Assembly (NCBI GenBank): GCA_009731375.1
Contig: BJOX01000035.1
Location: 380,994-433,400 of the forward strand
Length of the DNA: 52,407 bases
Source: Paulinella micropora
Taxonomy: Eukaryota; Cercozoa; Imbricatea; Euglyphida
Reading direction: 5' to 3'
How positions within the stretch are numbered: the stretch's first letter is position 1; each line of letters opens with the position of its first letter. A program made the translations under genes and the position numbers. Below are positions 38,181-50,729 of the stretch, piece by piece. The notes beneath the pieces were generated by a model. It ran no database searches. It was not told where the DNA came from and saw only the letters and a program-made list of their open reading frames with translations.

Positions 38181-38989
38181 CTTTCTTTTTTTCTCTCTCT
38201 CTTTCTCTCTCTCTTGCATTCTTTCATTACTTCTTTGTCTCCTCTCTCTCGCTCTCTTTCTCTCTCTCTCTCTCTGCAATACATGTATGGTAAGATATTC
38301 ACTTTTATAAAAAAAGACCTGTACAACGTCTGCCTACCTTGAATCAACATTTGACAAACATATGTATACATTTCTGGCGACGAAAATAATCTGCAGATTT
38401 TCACGTACTAGCCAAGTTGATACGGAGTTAAATTTCTGGTATTGTACACGTAAATATTAAAAGCACCAAGCAACCACCACGTAAGCAAAAAAATTTACAA
38501 CCACAAACATAACACAACACAGACAGAAAGACAGACAGACAGACACACACACACACACAAACACACCACCACCAGAAGCAGCAGCAGCAGAAAATATAAA
38601 TAGTAAGTAGCAAGTGTTGGCGTTGAACTTCACAAGTGAGGAACTGGTATCAGAGCTTCCCGCTGCCACTACATAAGTGACTGGCTGTGCCTGTTGAACT
38701 ATGAATTAACAAGATGAATCACTCCATGTACCAACATCCTCCAGAAGATTCGCGCGCCAGAGGAAAAGATGGCTGCATGAGAAGATGGTGTAAGGTGAGA
38801 ATGGAGACAGAAAAGGCCCACGTGCTAACCAAATAAAGCCGAAAGACAGGGTGCACCGAAAGGAGATCAGTAGCGAGGCCGGAAAAATTGATTCTAGAAT
38901 GTTGAGAGGCCCACTTGGAGCAGGAGTGCTTGCTTTGGAGCATTCACGTTCGATCGATCGATCAATCAATCAGACGATAGTAAACACAC
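37334..38989. other. AT-rich intergenic sequence with an assembly gap
   Basis: I see no gene. 37334-38040 is AT-rich unique sequence. Poly-A/G, a 62-base gap (38082-38143) and poly-T/CT repeats follow, then a CA run at 38541-38566. The part next to 38989 is probably the 3' untranslated region of the RGS-PH gene. Confidence 0.6.
38082..38143. other. Assembly gap (62 N)
   Basis: Unknown bases flanked by poly-A/G on the left and poly-T on the right. Confidence 1.
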
Positions 38990-40069
38990 CTATCTGGCCA
39001 GTTGGGCCTCAGCGAGAGAAGTTTCCGTGGCGGCCGGCTTCAGCTGGGGCGGAGGAGGAAGGTTGAACTTGTGGTATCTGACCTATGATAAAGATAGATA
39101 GATAGATAGATAGATAGTCGCAAATGTATACTAATACATGCAACCATACATACATACAATACACAAATAAATTATCACGTTCAGACACATATACGGACGT
39201 ATATACACACAGATGCATCCACACATCAGCCTCTGGGAGAAGAGGATGAGGCGTGTACAAAGAGGTCATGTTGTAAGGTAGCGGTGAGGCGTGTACAAGA
39301 GGTGAAGGAGATTGTAGTACGGTAGCGGGAGAAGAGCTTTCATCCCGTTGGTTTCTGTTTGAAATGTCGTCAACCTGCAGAGGCTGGATCTCCGGTCTCT
39401 TCGGGCTGCAAGTTTCAACAAGAACATGCGTCCGCAAAATAAGGAAATTTTCGCGAAATGTTACCGTGAAATTGAGATATCAACATTTCTTTTTCACAAT
39501 TGAAAAATTTACTCAAAATAAAATGAATCCTTTTTTTCCAAGCGTATAATGCAATGAAGGATATGCTGTTACAAGGACATCTGGCTGACCTTTTGTTGTC
39601 GTTCACCGCGCCCACAAAAGATGGCTCTGGAGTAGTGGAGCTCAGATCTTTGGTCAGAGACCCCAGGGAGCCTCTGTGTGAAGATAGCCTTGACAGCTTG
39701 GTGGAGACTGATGTTGTGGGGTATGACGCATAGGGCTGCGGTCTAGGGAGTTCTGGACAGCTTAAGTCTGCGAACGACTTAGTAATCCTGAGGGGGACAT
39801 GGGAAGTTGTTTTGAATTTCGCTGCCCACTCGGTGACGGTGATGCCTTGTTCCTGCACCAAGCTCAGGATGGACTTGTGGAGCAGCTCGTCCACAATATC
39901 CTTGAGGTCGATCTTCGTACCCGACTTCTTCTGCTGGTCGCGGATCTTGAAGCGCGCGCGGTGCCAGAAGACCATGCCACGAGAAAGATACCTACACACA
40001 AACACACACACACACACATTATATATATATATATGAACATATATATATAATATTATATTGCATTATATG

Positions 40070-40112
<43 letters not shown>

Positions 40113-42973
40113 AGTATGCATGTACGTACGTTGTCTGTATGTATTTATGTATGTAATGTTTGTATGGATGTTATGTCTGTGAATTATGGTTTCAAAATTT
40201 GAATTTTAATTTCAAGTTTGCGGCTCACCCGGGTCTATATGTGAAATCACTAGTAACGATGATTAACATTGACAGATACCATCTAATATTACTGCTGTTG
40301 CTTTTGTTTTCTTTTAAAATATAACATTTTAAGTAATGAAATTAAATATTATGTCATAACATGTTACGTAATAGCACAGAGATGGCAGTCGCATTTCTTC
40401 CATAAGACAGGAGAGAAGACATGAAGACAACACATGGTACAAGGATGGCAAGTCACATTTCTGAAAAAAGAAAGGAAACAAAACAAAGGGACGAGCAGGG
40501 AGGAAGCCTGTACCAAGTGCTCAATGGAGCGAGGCTTTGGAGCCCCAGGAACCAGGTGGTGACTTGCTCCTGATTCTCGCAGGAAATGTCCAGCGTCCTG
40601 TCCCCGAACACGATCTAACCAAAAGCCATAAAAAAAGATCAGTATACACGAAATAAAAATGATTTTCCCGTTGAAAACACTACTACCACTTATCAGCTAG
40701 GAACAGAACAAAGAGCAAAATCGTACCGTAATACACAGCCAGGGTGGGTTCCCAGAGTTGTTGTAGCGCGCAAACCGCCTTGCAAACAAAAATGACAGAC
40801 ATTGAGATGTGGACGAGCAACTAAAGACAAAAGGAAAAGGAACAACAAGGTCAGCAAGCAATTGAAAGGATACGCATACCTTGAAAACTTGGAACCGTAG
40901 CGTATTCTCAAGACATCAGCCAGGTTCCTTGTCTTTGTAAACGCAACCAAAGAATGTGCGCGCTTGCGCTTCTTCGGGTCGATCCTGCTCCAGCTGATCT
41001 TAGAGCCGTCCTTACTAACCGAAAACCACCGGTCAGTTGCCTTGCCTAGCGGTGAATATTTTTTCAAGATGGCTCCCTGACTCAGAATGTCAATAAATTT
41101 TTGCTGCTCTTCGTGCCTGGCACGCAGCAAATTCTTCGCCATCTCTCCCAGCGTGACAGACCCTTCGGGATACAAATCTTCGATCTTCTTTATACAGGCC
41201 TTGACTGGCATTCTTGCGGAGGGGCTGCCGGGCGACAAGTCCTCCATCTCGTATCGCGCAAGGTCAAAAGTCACTTTTCTCTTCGGGCCAGAGCCATCTC
41301 GACCTATCTCACCCATGTTGACTTTTCGCCTTAACCTGCACAAAAATCAAACAAGTCAGCAAATTGAAGGAAAGTTCAAAGTTCTATATGCATGTTAGAT
41401 TTGATGATTTGTAGCGGGAAATTGCTTTGTGATTGCACGCAACATGCCTGGTGTGTGTTGTGTGTCTTGTGCTGTGTGTGTGTTTTTTTATGTACCTGAG
41501 ACTCGTGCTGCTTCTTTGGAGCGGTTTGCCCAAGCGCCCGAAGAGCTTCCTCGGCGTCCCGTTGTCCACGTTGGAGACAGAGCCCAAGGATGAGACCGAG
41601 CTATACATAAACACATACATAGATACATACGTTTAGTGCAGATGTACATGTTTGACATGGCCTTGTTATCATTTTCTTATTAGAGTACATTTTTTGATTG
41701 AAGTTATACCTACCTACCTACCTATCTATCTACCTAGAGGACTCATCGCGCTGCATGCCGGTGAGCTGGCCGATCAGCGGCGCCGACTCTGTCCGCGCCA
41801 TCGGCGACGTGCCATGCTGAGGCGAGCCTCCCTGACTCGTAAAGAGTCTTCGCGCCGAGTCCGAATCACGTTGTGCCTGCTTTTGGGCTTGGAAAATGGC
41901 TAGAGTCCTTGCGGCCTGTTTGAAATCCGGAATCACGTACACGGACTTGAGGCGCTCTACTTCTAGGTCGTCATGTGAATATCGCGAAGGACTGCTTGTC
42001 ATCGCGCCCAAGCCGCCATGCATCGCGCGCCCGCGCTTGTTGCCCAGCAGCAAGAGGTGGTACATGATGTCCTCCTCGCGAGGACCGTCCTCAGGGATGA
42101 TCTCGTCACTACTGGCTTGGTCCCAAACAAAAGCGGGTGTAGGCATGCCTTGGTTCAAGTTGCTCACGCTCCCGTGCGGAGACATGTTCAAGAATGACGA
42201 AGGCTGCGAGTCCTGCGAAGAAAATGTATGAAAAAGGTTGACAGCTGTGAGGAAAAGTTAGGACATGCATGAATTAAAAGGATTGACAACTGTGAGGAAA
42301 AGTTACCGAGTCACGTTGTTTGCTGTCTGTAACAGAGTCCAACGAACCACACTCCGGGGAGTCGGCGAGGTGCGCGTCATCGTTGTAATCATCCTTGGCC
42401 ATGGGCCAAGGGGTGCCCCCGGGGCTTTTATTAGCCACCAGTCGTTTGTTCGAAGTGTTCCAGAAGTTGGACTTCGGACTCTCTGGGCCGTCGGCACTCT
42501 CTGGGTGTGTGGGCAGGCTGTTGAAGGACTCGGATTTGGGGAGAATAGGAATAGGCTTGAGGATTTGTATAGAGCTGGAGACAAAAGGGTTGAGAATAGG
42601 CAGATCGGCGAAGGAACGATTGTACGGAGTGTTGCGCCCCCCGCGAATGATTTTGCGGTCGTCGTCAAAATCCTCCAGCACCTTGAGAGACCTAATGTCA
42701 CGCAGAACGAAATGAAAAGAAGATCAACAACTTGAGGAAACTGCAGCAAGCACGTACCTGGTGCTGCCTGGCGTTGATAAGAGGGTGTCAGAGTCATCCC
42801 CTTTCCTGTCTACCATGTCCCTCGCGGACATCTCAGGCGATTCTTCCTGGCTCATTTTCTCGAATATCTGGACTGACGGCAGCGCACTCTGCAAGAAAAA
42901 CAGATTACGCGATTCATGTTTGGAATCGAAGAATAAGCGAACCAAANNNNNNNNNNNNNNNNNNNNNNNNNNN

Positions 42974-43061
<88 letters not shown>

Positions 43062-44064
43062 AAAGAAAGGAAAAGAGATGTGCGGGCCAAGAAAGAGAGA
43101 ACGATCAAAACGTGAGAGCCTTCCGCGGCCAGAGGAGGCACAGGTACCAAAGCGTTGGAGTTGGTGGCAATAGTCTGCAGGGAGTTTCTGGCAAGGTCCA
43201 ACTCGCCTTCTGTGATGGAGCGTCGCCTCTTTTGCGTCTTGAGTTCCCAGATGGCGAAGCCACCCAACTCATCTTCGAACTCTGTAGTAATCTCGTCGTC
43301 CTCCGGGTCCGACTCCTCCGCTGCCTGTTTCTCCGCTAACAAGAACTTGGGCAGCAGCTCACGCCGCATAAAGTCCATCACCAAGAGATACACCTCCGCA
43401 TAGAGCGTTGGTTTGGGTGTCTCTTTGGATGCTAAGGTTTGGTTTAGGGAGTCTCGAACTTGCGCTTGCAGCTTGTTGCTCAAGATGCGCAGTTTGTATT
43501 CAGCTTTTTGTCTCACGAACTCGTTGTAAATATCAACAGCCATGCCGGAGGCAAGGCGGTTGAACTTCGCTTGAACATCCCGCCCGAGTGCATCAGGCCG
43601 CTTGAGGGAGAGAAACTTTTGAAAAGCATGATAAAACAAGACATACTCCTCTCTGTACAGCTCCTCGGCAAAGAAGAGAAAATCGGCTTTGCGCTCCTTA
43701 TCCTTGAGTGCTCCTACAGACACAGAAATAAGAACTCCTTAAGCAACTGGCTGGAGAGCTTGGCTTTTGACAGAGTTGAGACATAGGCAAAGACCGAGAT
43801 AGATTTTTTCATACCTTCAAGACGGATGTACTTGTAGGACGGAACAGACACTAGCTTCTTAAACCAGGGAGTAAGCTTCTCAATTATTTTGGCCTGGACG
43901 GGCGCGAAGAGGTCGCGAGGGGGCGGCGGGGCGAGCTGCTCGTCGGCAGGCTTGAGTGCGAAGAAAATCGACCCCAGGTAAGAATCATCCAACTAGGTAG
44001 GTAGGTAGGTTGGTAGGTAGGTAGGTAGGTAAGTAGGTAGGTAGGTAGGTAGATAGGTAGATAT

Positions 44065-44096
<32 letters not shown>

Positions 44097-45735
44097 GTAG
44101 ATAGATATGGATAGATGGATGGGTGGATGGATGGACGGCTAGCTAGCTAGCTAGCTAGATATCTATTTATCTATCTATCTAAGATTAGATTAGATTAGAT
44201 TAGATTAGGTTAGGTTAGGTTAGGTTAGATTAGATTAGATTAGATTAGATAGATAGGTAGGTAGGTAGGTAGCACAGATCATGCAGTCGCGTTGAGAAGC
44301 TCGGTACGCATGTGCCTCTGTGTTGATATGGCGCCCATGAGTGTATGTGTGTGTAAACGATTGAGTGAGGGAGGGAGTGAACGAGCGAGTGACGAGCAAG
44401 TTATTGAATGAGTGAGCGAGCGAGTGAGCGAGTGAAAGATAGATAGATAGATAGATAGATATAGATAGATAGATAGATAGACAGATAGATAGAGATAGAT
44501 GGATAGATGGATAGATAGATAGATAAATAGATAGATAAATAGATATACATATTTCTACATATATATTTATGTATATATAGAAAGAGGGGGGGGGGGGGGG
44601 GGGGGGGGNNNNNNNNNNNNNNNNNNNNNNNNNNNNNNNNNNNNNNNNNNNNNNNNNNNNNNNNNNNNNNNNNNNNNNNNNNNNNNNNNNNNNNNNNNNN
44701 NNNNNNNNNNNNNNNNNNNNNNNNNNNNNNNNNNNNNNNNNNNNNNNNNNNNNNNNNNNNNNNNNNNNNNNNNNNNNNNCCCCCCCCCCCCCCCCCCCCG
44801 CCCTTCTCTCTCTCTAATTTTTTTTATCATTTTATTTCATTTAATTTTTCTTTTATTATTTTTCTTTTAAGATGACTCATTTCCGGATATTTTTTGCTCC
44901 CGGCACTACTATATACACACTTACGTTCCACTTCACCTTCTTTGCTTATCTTCTCAATCTATCCTTCCTCTCTTTCTCTTTCTCTCTCACACGCACGCAC
45001 ACACACACACAGACACAACAAACTCATATTCCAAACCCCCACAGACACAACGTACACCCTACACATAGAACGCAGATACAATTTTTTTTTGACCTGCACT
45101 GAAGAATCTGTGGTTATGGACATGAAATCATGAAGACGGATCATCCGCTGTAATTTACATGTTTTACCTGAATGCCAAGAGGTTTCTCAGCTTTTCCAGG
45201 TTGGAGATAAGTCTCCCACAGCTTCAGCATTTGAGAACGGCGCAACCTGGGGTTGGACTGCTCAGCGGAACGACAGGATTTGCAGTAGAAATAAACGCAG
45301 TCTTTATCTTCTTGCTTCGCACCTATGAGTCATATGAAACACATTTAGCGGGAAAACAAAATGAAAACGGGAACCTTTGCTCTCAATGAAGTTGCAAAAC
45401 AACTGGTGAGTCCCCATCTCACGAAGGATCTCTTCGAGAGTTGGCTCAGCCACATTAGATGGATTCTCGTTAACACTGGCACTGGTCCTTTTTGTTTGAT
45501 TCTACACACAAAACATTATTTTAATTTCACCTCTGTGACCTCTTCATTAACGTCTTCAAAGTTAAACAGCAGGCGAATGTGCTCGGAGAAAGAAAGCCGT
45601 AAATATGACTGCGAGTGTGACAACCTTCGCTGTTGGCAACAGAGAACGAACTTGGTTAGGCTGGGACGATTCCGGCTCCGCGGCGTTAGGAGCAGTGGTA
45701 GAAGTCGGTTCAGAAAAAGTTCCCATGGTGGCCAT
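38990..45735 (-). CDS. RGS-RGS-PH domain protein, 16-exon gene
   Basis: Probably a heterotrimeric G-protein regulator recruited to membranes by its PH domain. Exons (minus): 45625-45735, 45540-45608, 45375-45501, 45168-45322, 43815-43992, about 43148-43713, 42758-42888, 42307-42691, 41734-42212, 41496-41600, 40880-41335, 40727-40778, 40514-40614, 39590-39991, 39225-39405, 38990-39082. All junctions are GT-AG and phases agree, giving about 1,196 aa. Residues about 80-210 fit an RGS domain ('LREMGTHQLFCNFIESKG' to 'FKKLVSVPSYKYIRLEG'). About 216-345 fit a second ('FLFFAEELYREEYVLFYHAF' to 'YAEVYLLVMDFMRRELLP'). About 850-975 are PH ('GAILKKYSPLGKATDRWFSV' to 'RTLDISCENQEQVTTWFLGL'). Between them is disordered Ser/Pro-rich sequence. 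The exon-1/2 intron would be only 16 nt, or 43 nt with another donor. It starts at ATGGCCACCATGG, 721 bp from the divergent RBM8A gene. Confidence 0.82.
39406..39589 (-). repeat. Copy of an AT-rich repeat core inside an intron
   Basis: On the minus strand this 184-bp intron contains GGTAACATTTCGCGAAAATT and TTTGCGGACG, the core shared with the MITE-like elements at 49767-50044 and 50213-50460. The inverted outer ends are not clearly preserved here. Confidence 0.6.
40020..40110. repeat. (AT)n microsatellite in an intron
   Basis: CA repeats at 40001-40018 run into AT-rich and pure AT repeats in the intron between the exons 40514-40614 and 39590-39991, close to the acceptor. Confidence 0.85.
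42947..42973. other. Assembly gap (27 N) followed by a poly-A run
   Basis: The gap lies in an intron of the RGS-PH gene and is followed by about 86 A (42974-43059). Confidence 1.
43996..44608. repeat. GGTA/GATA microsatellites with TTAGA/TTAGG block
   Basis: GGTA repeats start directly at the acceptor of the exon 43815-43992 and change to GATA. A pentanucleotide block TTAGA/TTAGG lies at about 44180-44246, followed by GATA and GAGC/GAGT repeats and a poly-G run up to the gap. It is all intron of the RGS-PH gene. Confidence 0.85.
44609..44779. other. Assembly gap (171 N) between poly-G and poly-C
   Basis: The gap lies in the intron between the exons 45168-45322 and 43815-43992. Their phases agree, so a coding exon hidden in the gap is possible but not required. 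Confidence 1.
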
Positions 45736-46456
45736 TCGATCAAAAAAAATTAAACAAAAAAAAACCTATCTTACCTTAATATTTTTACGAAGTGGGTTCA
45801 CTCTCTCCTCCCTTTAGCTGTTGCTCGCAGCCCTTTCCGTTCTTGGGAAGGCTGCGTGGCAATCTAAGGGAAGAGCAAACCCACTTGTTGTGTTTGACGA
45901 GGTGTCTGATATCCCGCCAGTGAGAGTGCGTCCTCTCTCCTCTCGTGTTGAGAGCCTTTGTTTTCAAGCGTCACGTTTCTCTTGTAGAACTAATAATATT
46001 CAGGAGAGGTTGTGCCGCAAGATGAGGTGGTGTCGATATTCTCGTATCCAGTTGCGAGACTTGCGAGGCAGGAGAACGCTACTAATCCCTACAAATAGAT
46101 AGAAACACTACACCGCCGTGACGAAAGTAAACGAAAGCAGAACGGAATTATAAATTAGACTACGAAATCTTGCAGAGCAGGACAAACGAACTCTTTTCAA
46201 AAAATACAAGGAAGAAAGTGGCAATTCTCTGGGTCCGGCCAAACCTTTCTCGGGATTGTAAAAAATCCGCCGTGGAAAACGGCCAATAATTTTTTCGCTA
46301 GCAGCCTTTTAGAGAGGCTCAGTTTGCGCCAACCCAAATCCCGTCCTCTCGGCTGCGGTGTCATTTGTCAGTCTTTTGGTTGAAAAGAGAAGGCGTCACA
46401 ATCGCACCTTGTGCTCTCTCGTGAAGATTCTTGTTGTCCGATTGTATATGTAGATC
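45736..46456. promoter_or_regulatory. Shared divergent promoter region of RGS-PH and RBM8A genes
   Basis: This is 721 bp between two divergent start codons. Frames in it are short and unconvincing, and it presumably holds both 5' untranslated regions and promoters. I see no clear TATA element or operator. Confidence 0.4.
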
Positions 46457-46797
46457 ATGTCTGACTCTGAAGAAGAAACAATGGACGTGGAGGAGAAGCA
46501 GACCGCCTCCAAAGGAAAGGTCACGACCTTTCCGGCAAAGTCTTTGAGTAGTCTAGAACTTAGTCTATGTTGTGTATGAATGTATTTTTGTAGTATCTGT
46601 TTTTTCCAATTCACTGTTGTCACAAAACCAGAACAACAACAAGAACTATCTTCGTGCAAGTACAGCGGTGTGGGATCCTGTCCTGCATACTTACAAACAT
46701 ACATACCCTACGAACTTACAGCATACACACAAGTTACACACACACACACACACACACACATACATACATACATACATACATACATTACATACATACG

Positions 46798-46828
<31 letters not shown>

Positions 46829-47478
46829 GTACATACATATGTACATACATACATATGTCATACACACATACATACATGCATACATGCATACATACAGACA
46901 TACATACATACAGACAGACATACATACATACATACATACATAACATATATAACATACATACACACATACATACATACATATGTACATGCATATATACATA
47001 CATACATACATACATACATACATACATACATACATACATACGTACATACATACATACATACACACATACATACATACATGCATACATACATACATACATA
47101 CCCATGTGTATGTAGGGTATGTAGTGTACGTATTGCCTGTATGTATGTATGTATGTATGTATGTATGTACGTACATATGTATGTATATATATGTATGCAT
47201 GTATGCATGTATGTATGTATGTACGTGTGTATGTATGTATGTATGCATGCATGTACATGCATGCATTTATGCATGTATGTATGTAATGTAGTTATGTATG
47301 CGTGTACGTATGTACGTATGTACGTATGTAATATGTACGTATGTACGTATGTACGTATGTACACGCATGTACATGTGCGTATGTATGTATGTAATGTATG
47401 TATGTATGTATGTATGTATGCGTGCATGATGTAATACATACATGCATGCATGCATGCTGTATGTATGTATGCTGTATG

Positions 47479-47509
<31 letters not shown>

Positions 47510-49227
47510 TGTATGTATATATATGTATGTATGTATGTATGTATGCATGTATGTATGTATGTATGTATCTATGCATGTATGTTTGTATGTTTGTATGTTT
47601 GTATGTATGTATGTATGTATGTATGTATGTGTGTATGTATGTCTGCATGTTATGTATGTCTGCATGTTATGTATGTCTGCATGTTATGTATGGTATGTAT
47701 GTATGCATGTTTGCTAGTTTGTAATGTATGCAATGTAATGTATGTAATGTATGCATGTTTGTATGTATGCGTGTACGTATGTACGTATGTGCGTATGTAC
47801 GTATGTACGTATGTACGTGTACGTATGTATGTATGTATGTATGTATGTATGTTTGTATGTATGTTTGTATGTATGTATGCATGCATGTATGCATGCTGTA
47901 TATATGTATGCTGTATGTATGTATGTATGTATGTATTTATGTATGTTTGCATGCATGCATGTATGTATGTATGTTTGCATGCATGCATGTATGTATGTAT
48001 GTATGTATGTATGTATGTATGTATGTATATATGTATGAATGTATGTATGTATGTATGTATGTATATGTATATGTATATGTATGTATGTATGTATATGTAT
48101 GTATGTATGTATGTATGTCTGCATGTTATGTATGTCTGCATGTTATGTATGTCTGTATGCTATGTATGTCTGTATGTTATGCATGTATGTATGTATGTAT
48201 GTATGTATGTATGTATGTATGCATGTACATATGTATGTATGCATGTATGTATTATGTATGTATGTATGTATGTATGTACGTGTGTGTGTGTATGTATGTA
48301 TGTATGTATGTATGCATGCATGAGTGTATGTATGTATGTATGTATGTGTGTATGTATGTATGTCTGCATGTTATGTATGTCTGTATGTCTGTATGTTTGT
48401 ATGTAACGTAAGTTCTGTATGTTATGTTATGTATGTATGTTATATATGTATGTATGTATGTATGTACGTATGTATGTATGTATGTATGTATGTATTCATG
48501 TAATGCATGTAATGTGTGTAATGTATGTAATGTATGTAATGTATGTGTATGTATGTGTGTATGCGTGCACTCACGCACACATACATACATACATACATAC
48601 ATACAGACATACATACATACAGACATACATACATACAGACATACATACATACAGACATACATACAGACAGACATACATGTTTGTTGAAGGCGAAAGCTAA
48701 GGGTCGAGGTTTCGGCAAGCCGTCAGCAGCCGAGGATAGATATTCAGGAAAGTCTGGTGCGTTCGAGTCATTGAAGGGTTCAGATTCTGGCAATGTACAA
48801 AAATCAGTGGAAGGTCCTCGTGTAGTTTGTCGCGCATGTCGTCATTGTGTAGCAGTTTAATCTTTCCTTTCTGTGGATGCATCAACGCTAGGGTACATCG
48901 TCTTTGTCACCGGCATCCACGAGGAGGCTCAGGAGGATGATATCTATGATCTATTCGCCGAACACGGAGAGGTACGCATGTAAAATAGCTTGACACGTTA
49001 ACCGTGCGATTTGCAATGTGCACTTGCAGGTCAAACAGCTACACCTAAATTTAGATCGTCGTACGGGCTACGTCAAGGGATATGCATTGATTGAGTATGA
49101 AACGCAAAAGGAGGCACAGGATGCCATCGATAACTTAGACGGAACTGAGCTCTTCGAGCAAAAGCTTACAGTGGACTGGGCTTTCAAGAAAGCTCCCGCC
49201 AGACCTGGAGCTACCAGGCGAAAGTAG
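46457..49227 (+). CDS. RBM8A: RNA-binding protein Y14/RBM8A (exon-junction complex)
   Basis: Y14 binds MAGOH and is part of the exon-junction complex deposited on spliced mRNA, acting in nucleus and cytoplasm. Exons: 46457-46519, 48690-48813, 48892-48971, 49030-49227; all introns are GT-AG and phases fit, giving 154 aa (human about 174). The acidic start '[20 protein letters not shown]' is followed by a '[16 protein letters not shown]' linker. One RRM follows, with RNP2 '[20 protein letters not shown]', the helix '[20 protein letters not shown]', RNP1 '[10 protein letters not shown]' and '[20 protein letters not shown]', as is typical of Y14. The C-terminus is short and basic ('ARPGATRRK'). 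The first intron is 2,170 bp, nearly all CATA/TATG repeat. Identity is strong by pattern. Confidence 0.93.
46735..48680. repeat. (CATA)n-(TATG)n-(CATA)n microsatellite filling RBM8A intron 1
   Basis: CATA repeats (46735-47104) invert to TATG repeats (47125-48570) and back to CATA (48580-48680). The transcript could fold into very long hairpins. The acceptor at 48689 lies 10 bp after the array. Apparent long frames here are repeat artefacts. Confidence 0.95.
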
Positions 49228-49766
49228 ACTTGCATCACAGAATGGTGGTGTGGAGGGCAAAAGTAGATTCGTAGACGTGTTGCGATATTCGTGTGTGCGT
49301 TGGGATTTTTGGGTAGAGGGAATGAATGTAGAGTTCTAATTAGCATTTCCTTCGTCGCAAAAAAGTATGCGTTTGAAGGGCGGCCGTGGTATTCAACGAT
49401 CGAGTGAAACATTCCGAACAGGCAGCATTTAGGTGAGGTTTGAAAGTAATCAATATGCAGCGGCCGTTTGTCACGTTTCGTTCATCATATTAATACATCG
49501 AAATGTCTTAACTCAATTAATTCCGAGCCTGTATGTTTCAATTCTGGCCCTCTTTGCTTTTTGCTACAACTGATATTAATATTAATAATCTAACATTAAT
49601 ACATAGTTATTAATACTACCGGTATAAATTACCGGTAATATTAATACTAAAATTTATTCTAAATATCCTACCACAAAACACCTCACTGGTGCCACCGTCG
49701 ATTTCAATAAACTTCATCTGGTAGTGATTGCTGACTCGGAATCATGATTTTTTACTTAGTATTAAT
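49228..49766. other. RBM8A 3' region and AT-rich spacer
   Basis: No gene seen. The first 200 bp are probably the RBM8A 3' untranslated region. The spacer then becomes AT-rich with ATTAATA motifs and a palindrome-like ACCGGTATAAATTACCGGT at 49618-49636. Confidence 0.6.
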
Positions 49767-50044
49767 ATTGCTGTTGACATTCAAGACAACAACAAAAATT
49801 AGTTTTTCATTTTTGTGTCAGATTTTCATTTTTGTGACAGTTTTTCATTTTTGTGACAAAAATTCAAATTTTCAAATTTAACGGTAACATTTCGCGAAAA
49901 TTTACGATACTTTGCGGACGAATATAGCCGTTAATTTGAAAAATTCAAATTTTCACCCAAAATCAAAATTCCAACCAAAACTGAAATTCCAACCAAAACA
50001 GAAAAATCAATTTTTTTTGTTGTCTTGAATGTCAACAGCAATAC
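49767..50044. repeat. MITE-like element, 27-bp terminal inverted repeats (copy 1)
   Basis: The ends are perfect inverted repeats (TATTGCTGTTGACATTCAAG... and its complement ending at 50044). Inside are three direct copies of TTTTTCATTTTTGTGACA-like sequence and a core GGTAACATTTCGCGAAAATT with TTTGCGGACG. There is no coding capacity. The length of 278 bp is typical of a non-autonomous DNA transposon. Confidence 0.75.
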
Positions 50045-50212
50045 TATTGTCTATGTGCCTGCTAACTGGATGCAGGCCGGCATCAATTTCAAGTTCAAAG
50101 TCAATAAAACATAATATTATTCAAAAGTTTTTATTCAAATATTAAAATTAATATTAAATCTTTCAGTTCATGTATTAAAATCAATAAAAAATTAATACAA
50201 TTATCGCTAGCG
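50045..50212. other. AT-rich spacer between the two MITE-like copies
   Basis: This is AT-rich sequence with ATTAATA motifs; I see nothing functional. Confidence 0.5.
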
Positions 50213-50460
50213 ACATTCAAGTGTCAACAAAAAATGATTTTTTCGATTTTGTGTCACTTTTTAAATTTTTGGTCACTTTTTCGTTTCTATATCAAAATTT
50301 TAACTTTCAAATTTAACTGTAACATTTCGCTGAATTTACGTCATTTTTGCGGACACATATAGCAGTTAATTTCAAAAATTCAAAATTTGATTCAAAAACG
50401 AAAAAGTGACACAAAACAGAAAAAGTGACACAAAGCCGAAAAAGCAACTTAATGATTTTC
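50213..50460. repeat. MITE-like element, diverged (copy 2)
   Basis: The core GTAACATTTCGCTGAATTTACG and TTTGCGGACA match copy 1. Subterminal inverted repeats with GTGTCACTTTTT on the left and AAAAAGTGACAC on the right flank it. The outer ends differ from copy 1, so it belongs to a related subfamily or is damaged. Confidence 0.6.
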
Positions 50461-50729
50461 TTTTAGCCTATGTAGAGTGGTCCCTATTAAATAAAGTTTT
50501 GAGAAGAAGTTAAATGATTTTATGTTGAGAAATATGTAGGGTATGTAACTAGAATAACTATGAATATGTTGTTTGTCAAAAAATATATACTAGTGTTTGA
50601 GCTACAGCTATTCTCTCAACCGACCAGTTATTTTAATTGTACCGTGAGGCCGGGCCTCTGGCTTTTTAGGCATTTTTGAGGCACCTTCCTTTTTTTTCAA
50701 AGCCTCTCAACGCAAATATTTGCTCGGGA
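50461..50729. other. Upstream region of the right-edge gene
   Basis: AT-rich sequence with no gene seen; it probably holds the promoter and 5' untranslated region of the gene starting at 50730. Confidence 0.4.

Noticed and set aside
38018-38404. Frames crossing the N-gap with poly-Lys or poly-Phe
   Set aside because: They depend on unknown bases and homopolymers around an assembly gap.
46580-48860. Frames of up to 297 codons on both strands
   Set aside because: They lie in the CATA/TATG arrays of RBM8A intron 1; only the short exon starting at 48690 is real.
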